From Paenibacillus lycopersici (lineage in GTDB: Bacteria > Bacillota > Bacilli > Paenibacillales > Paenibacillaceae): a stretch of 64,000 bases of DNA. Under the pieces are notes generated by a model. The model was given only the letters and a program-made list of their open reading frames with translations, made no database searches and was not told where the DNA came from. Each line of letters starts with the position of its first letter. Positions within the stretch are counted from its first letter, which is position 1. The position numbers and the translations under genes were made by a program. The stretch is taken from contig NZ_CP048209.1 in assembly GCF_010119935.1 (NCBI RefSeq), forward strand, positions 5,373,501-5,437,500, written 5' to 3'. Shown here in pieces: positions 60,959-64,000 of this stretch.

Positions 60959-62509
60959 TCAGTCGAACAAGCTGCGCTGGAACGCCGCGATGTCCGCGTA
61001 TTCGTCCTCCAGCTTGTCCGCGATCCGCAAGTAAATCGGCAGCAGCCTTCGATAGAGGGCTGCTGCTTGTTCGTCCGGCTGATGCGCGAGCGTGGCGCCG
61101 ACCATCCGCGAGACGACGGCGAACGAATCCGCCCGTCCGAGCGCGACCAGGCCGAGCACGACGGCGCCGAGACAGGAGCTCTCGAAGCTCTCCGGAATGA
61201 CGACCTCCCGGTCGAACACATCGGCCATCATTTGCCGCCACAGCTCCGAGCGCGCGAAGCCGCCCGTGGCGTGAATGCGCCGCGGCTTGCCCGTCGTCTC
61301 CTCCAGCGCCTTCAGCACGGCGTACAAATTATAATTGATGCCTTCCAGCACGGCACGAATCATATGCTCCCGGCCGTGGTGGAGCGTCAGCCCGAAGAAC
61401 GAGCCGCGCGCGTCGGCGTTCCAGAGCGGCGCCCGCTCCCCCGTCAAATACGGATGGAACAGCAGCCCGTCCGAGCCCGGCCGCACCTGCCCCATGATTT
61501 GCGTCAGCAAATCGTACGGGTCTTGGCCGAGCCGCCGCGCCGCTTCGATCTCGGCGGCGCCAAGCTCGTCCTTCAGCCAGCGGAAGATAACCCCGCCGTT
61601 ATTGACCGCGCCGCCGATCACCCATTTGTCCGCCGTCAGCGCGTAGCAGAAGTACCGGCCCTTCGGGTCCGTCACGGGCTTGTCCACGACCGTGCGCACC
61701 GCGCCGCTCGTGCCGATCGTTACGGCGACGACGCCGGGATCGATCGCGTTCACGCCGAGATTGGACAAGACGCCGTCGCTCGCGCCGACGACGAACGGCG
61801 TCTCCGGCAGCAGCCCCATCGCCTCCGCGTATTCCGGCTTCATGCCGCGCATGACATGCGTCGTCGGTACAAGCGCCGACAGCCGCTCCGGCCCGACGCC
61901 CGCGATGTCCAGCGCCTCCGCGTCCCAATCCAGCCGTTCCAGGTTGAACATCCCGGTCGCGGACGCGATGGAATGGTCAATGACGTATTCGCCGAACAGC
62001 TTGCCGAACACGAACTCTTTGATGGATACGAATTTCCATGCGCGCTTGAACAGCTCCGGCATGTCGTGCCGCAGCCACATCAGCTTCGTAATCGGCGACA
62101 TCGGATGGATCGGCGTTCCCGTCCGCCGATAGAGCGCATGGCCGTTCATGTCGTTCTTCAGCTTGGCCGCCCAGCCTTCGCTGCGGTTGTCCGCCCACGT
62201 CAAACAATGCATAAGCGGCCTGTCCGCCGCGTCGATCGGAATGACGCTGTGCATGGCCGAGCTGAACGATGCCAGCAGCACCGCGCCCGCTTCGATGCCT
62301 GCTGCCGCCACCGCTTGCTTGACCGTCGAGACGACCGCCGCGAATATAAGCTCCGGATCCTGCTCCGCGACTGCCGGCGTCGGCGTATAGAGCGGATAGC
62401 CCTCATGCGCGGTTGCAACGACCTCCCCGTTCTCGCGGAACAGCACCGACTTCGTGCTAGTCGTTCCGATATCGATGCCGATCATATATGTAGCCTGCTG
62501 ATGATTCAT
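60959..62509 (-). CDS. gntK: Gluconate kinase, FGGY family
   Basis: A 516-residue sugar kinase closely matching B. subtilis GntK (513 residues). ATG at 62509 is chosen: MNHQQATYMIGIDIGTTSTK aligns with the Bacillus start. The ATP-binding phosphate motif GIDIGTTSTKSVLF, the substrate motif in FSSAMHSVIPIDAADRPL and CLTWADNRSEGWAAK, RTGTPIHPMSPITKLMW, and ASDGVLSNLGVNAI and GTSGAVRTVVD are all conserved, as is ATGGFARSELWRQMMADVF near the C-terminus. It phosphorylates gluconate to 6-phosphogluconate for the pentose phosphate pathway. No gntR or gntP gene is adjacent. Confidence 0.95.
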   Translation of the reverse strand: MNHQQATYMIGIDIGTTSTKSVLFRENGEVVATAHEGYPLYTPTPAVAEQDPELIFAAVVSTVKQAVAAAGIEAGAVLLASFSSAMHSVIPIDAADRPLMHCLTWADNRSEGWAAKLKNDMNGHALYRRTGTPIHPMSPITKLMWLRHDMPELFKRAWKFVSIKEFVFGKLFGEYVIDHSIASATGMFNLERLDWDAEALDIAGVGPERLSALVPTTHVMRGMKPEYAEAMGLLPETPFVVGASDGVLSNLGVNAIDPGVVAVTIGTSGAVRTVVDKPVTDPKGRYFCYALTADKWVIGGAVNNGGVIFRWLKDELGAAEIEAARRLGQDPYDLLTQIMGQVRPGSDGLLFHPYLTGERAPLWNADARGSFFGLTLHHGREHMIRAVLEGINYNLYAVLKALEETTGKPRRIHATGGFARSELWRQMMADVFDREVVIPESFESSCLGAVVLGLVALGRADSFAVVSRMVGATLAHQPDEQAAALYRRLLPIYLRIADKLEDEYADIAAFQRSLFD

Positions 62510-62558
62510 TCCCGAATGTACCTTCTTTCTCCAATCCTGTACTGCCCGCATGGATCGC

Positions 62559-63269
62559 CTAGCAGATGCAGGTTTTGCGTTTATGTCCTCGTTTGCCCAT
62601 CGCGGCCATCTTGGCGATGTAATCGCTTGCGACCGGCACTTTGCAGGCCGTATTGCCGACCTTGACGCGCACTTTGCCGATCGCGGCCGCGGCGGCCAGC
62701 GCGTCCTCGTACAACGCCTCCACGTAACCGCCTGCCGAGATAATGAACATGTTCATGGCGTAACGGACGCGATCGCGGGGTTCCCCGTGGATACGTTCGG
62801 CCGCTTCGCGCAGCAGGGCGCGCAGCTCCTCGACAGCCAACTGCCCGTCCGGCGCAATCGAGAGCAAATTCGCATACGTGCTCCAGCCGCAAGCCGCGAC
62901 CAGCTCTTGCGGAGAGGCCATCCATTCCAGAGCCAGCTCCCTGCCGTACCGGCTTTCCGCCGCCAGCCCGGCGACGGTCGTTTCCGCCAGCAAGTACCAG
63001 TTCGCGCGGTTCGCCCAATCCCGCAGCCGCTCCGGCGGCAGCGAGGCGGGATCGACCGTCAGGCCGGCCAAATACATCGCGTCGCTCACGCCGGATTCAT
63101 AGAGCGCGGCCGCAAGCGCCTGATCCTTCTTCACCGCTTTGACCAGCTTCTTCAAATCGCCGATCTTCACGCCGAAGAGCGGCTCCCGCGCGCCGTGGTT
63201 CATGAACGTCCGCTTCGTCTGCTCGGAACCCATGCTTTCCAGCTGCCGCATGACGTCTTCGTAAGTCAT
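62559..63269 (-). CDS. DNA alkylation repair (AlkD-like) protein
   Basis: A 236-residue HEAT-like-repeat protein. ATG at 63269 (MTYEDVMRQLESMGSEQTKR) lacks a strong ribosome site, but its N-terminus matches the family; the longer frame to 63605 is not credible. The segments GAREPLFGVKIGDLKKLVKA, RDWANRANWYLLAETTVAGL and EWMASPQELVAACGWSTYAN match the AlkD-like alkylation-repair family, whose members remove alkylated bases by a helical superhelix of HEAT repeats. Bacillus cereus AlkD itself has a different catalytic aspartate and tryptophan context; here DWANRANW may serve. The C-terminus (KMAAMGKRGHKRKTCIC) is basic. Confidence 0.82.
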   Translation of the reverse strand: MTYEDVMRQLESMGSEQTKRTFMNHGAREPLFGVKIGDLKKLVKAVKKDQALAAALYESGVSDAMYLAGLTVDPASLPPERLRDWANRANWYLLAETTVAGLAAESRYGRELALEWMASPQELVAACGWSTYANLLSIAPDGQLAVEELRALLREAAERIHGEPRDRVRYAMNMFIISAGGYVEALYEDALAAAAAIGKVRVKVGNTACKVPVASDYIAKMAAMGKRGHKRKTCIC

Positions 63270-63373
63270 CGCCAATATGCACCGCCTTCCCGGATGGCAA
63301 GCACCCGTTATGCTTTCGTTCTCGCATCGGTTTATTCCATTACTATAGCATGATTGCCGGCCGTTCTCACGCA

Positions 63374-63410
63374 GCAAGCGCCGCGCTGCATGCTGCAGCG
63401 CGGCGCTTGC
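63374..63410. terminator. Perfect 17-bp hairpin downstream of the MFS gene
   Basis: GCAAGCGCCGCGCTGCA (63374-63390) and TGCAGCGCGGCGCTTGC (63394-63410) pair exactly around a three-base loop. There is no long U run; it may terminate or stabilise the MFS transcript ending at 63431. Confidence 0.7.
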
Positions 63411-63430
63411 TCCTTGCCTGGTCCGGACGG

Positions 63431-64000
63431 TTAGCTGCCGATGCCCTTCTCTTCCAGCCCCGGCGATGGAGGGATCGCCGGGGCGGCCCTGAGCACGAAC
63501 GGCCCGACCGCCGCCGTGAGCACGAGCAGGCCGATGCCGATGAACGCGGACACGCCGTAGCTCTGCAGCCAGTACGCGCCGTCCTCGATCTGCTTGTAGA
63601 TCCATCCGCCGAGCAGCGGACCGATGAAGCCCGTCATGCCTGTTAAGGCGGAGAATACCGCCACGTACATCGGACGATCGGATTTCGGCGTATCGCCGAT
63701 AATGAAGTTGAAGATGAGCAAATTATAACCGCCGAGCCCGACGCCGAGCGTGACGTTCACGATCACGAGCACGAGGATGACCGGCAAGATCGCGATGCCC
63801 GCCCAGAGGACGCAGGAAGCCGCGATAATCGGCAGCGTCCAGAGCAGCAGCGTGCGGGTCGCGTATCTCGCGTTCATAGTGCCCCAGTAATAATAGCTGA
63901 ACATCGTCACGACCATTTGAACCGTCGTGATGACGGTAATCCATTGCTTGCTCAGCCGCAGCGTTTCCAGCATGACGTACGAGAACAGCGGCACGGCGAT
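63431..64000 (-). CDS. MFS transporter, C-terminal part (cut by window edge)
   Basis: The last 189 residues of a major facilitator superfamily transporter; the frame remains open to the window end. Six hydrophobic helices cover the fragment, including WITVITTVQMVVTMFSYYYW, TLLLWTLPIIAASCVLWAGI, LVLVIVNVTLGVGLGGYNLL and PMYVAVFSALTGMTGFIGPL, followed by the usual loop and a final helix (FIGIGLLVLTAAVGPFVLRA). It forms the C-terminal half of the transport fold. The short tail PPSPGLEEKGIGS is cytoplasmic. The substrate is unknown and the protein is not the same gene as the MFS fragment at position 1. Confidence 0.85.
   Translation of the reverse strand: MAVPLFSYVMLETLRLSKQWITVITTVQMVVTMFSYYYWGTMNARYATRTLLLWTLPIIAASCVLWAGIAILPVILVLVIVNVTLGVGLGGYNLLIFNFIIGDTPKSDRPMYVAVFSALTGMTGFIGPLLGGWIYKQIEDGAYWLQSYGVSAFIGIGLLVLTAAVGPFVLRAAPAIPPSPGLEEKGIGS

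Noticed and set aside
1..64000. tRNA or rRNA genes
   Set aside because: No cloverleaf with conserved T-arm/CCA region and no rRNA signature was noticed on either strand by eye; a covariance search would be needed for certainty.

Overview
This 64 kb window is bacterial chromosome from a high-GC, spore-forming-type Firmicute, most likely Paenibacillaceae (Paenibacillus or Cohnella). The reasons are the Gram-positive gene set (pheST under a T-box leader, mutS2 followed by a DUF350/YshE gene, ZapA, YcnI/YcnJ, GntK close to the Bacillus protein), strong AGGAGG-type ribosome sites, TTG/GTG starts and GC-rich third codon positions. No rRNA, tRNA or CRISPR array was seen. Genes are cut at both window ends: an MFS transporter at 1-761 and another at 63431-64000.

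Layout. 1-4.5 kb: MFS transporter, zinc-ribbon protein, a 25-residue membrane peptide, YshE and MutS2, all on the minus strand. 4.7-9 kb: a holin-like membrane protein, a CuA-type cupredoxin lipoprotein, a short SDR and an IS110-family element with structured non-coding flanks. This block sits where Bacillus subtilis carries cvpA-polX. 9-17.8 kb: a ZapA protein expanded to 1493 residues by coiled coil, then pheT, pheS and a T-box leader. 17.8-22.3 kb: copper genes ycnI and ycnJ with a two-component system between them. 22.6-26.3 kb: class I ribonucleotide reductase nrdA-nrdB behind NrdR-type boxes. 26.4-33.8 kb: an AraC regulator, a membrane protein, a gamma-glutamylcyclotransferase-like protein, a GGDEF/EAL protein and the 5-oxoprolinase operon pxpB-pxpC-pxpA. 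33.8-46.3 kb: a repeat-rich gap, RidA, a VWA lipoprotein, a TetR-MMPL efflux pair, an EamA transporter, a PhyH oxygenase next to an AraC regulator, and an AT-rich CbbX/SpoVK-type AAA+ ATPase. 46.4-55.6 kb: a DRE-TIM aldolase-like protein, fumarase, a PAS/HD-GYP protein, a thioesterase, an HPP membrane protein, an operon of FG-GAP protein, SDR and galactonate dehydratase, and a BI-1/YccA protein. 55.6-64 kb: an IS1182-type remnant, a membrane protein, an M42 peptidase, a cytochrome P450, a lipoprotein, gluconate kinase, an AlkD-like protein and an MFS transporter.

The most unusual signals: (1) a dispersed, apparently non-coding element of about 180 bp, made of four 20-bp units arranged forward-forward-reverse-reverse with start-to-start spacings of 51, 57 and 51 bp (one of them 50), present three times (6891, 33988, 55855); (2) the giant ZapA with seven in-frame 33-residue repeats; (3) the IS110 3' flank, which looks like a structured RNA with a duplicated 16-nt motif; (4) a Q/N-rich repeat insertion in PxpB; (5) an isolated AT-rich AAA+ gene with an unrecognised N-terminal half. 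Functional statements about these are inference.
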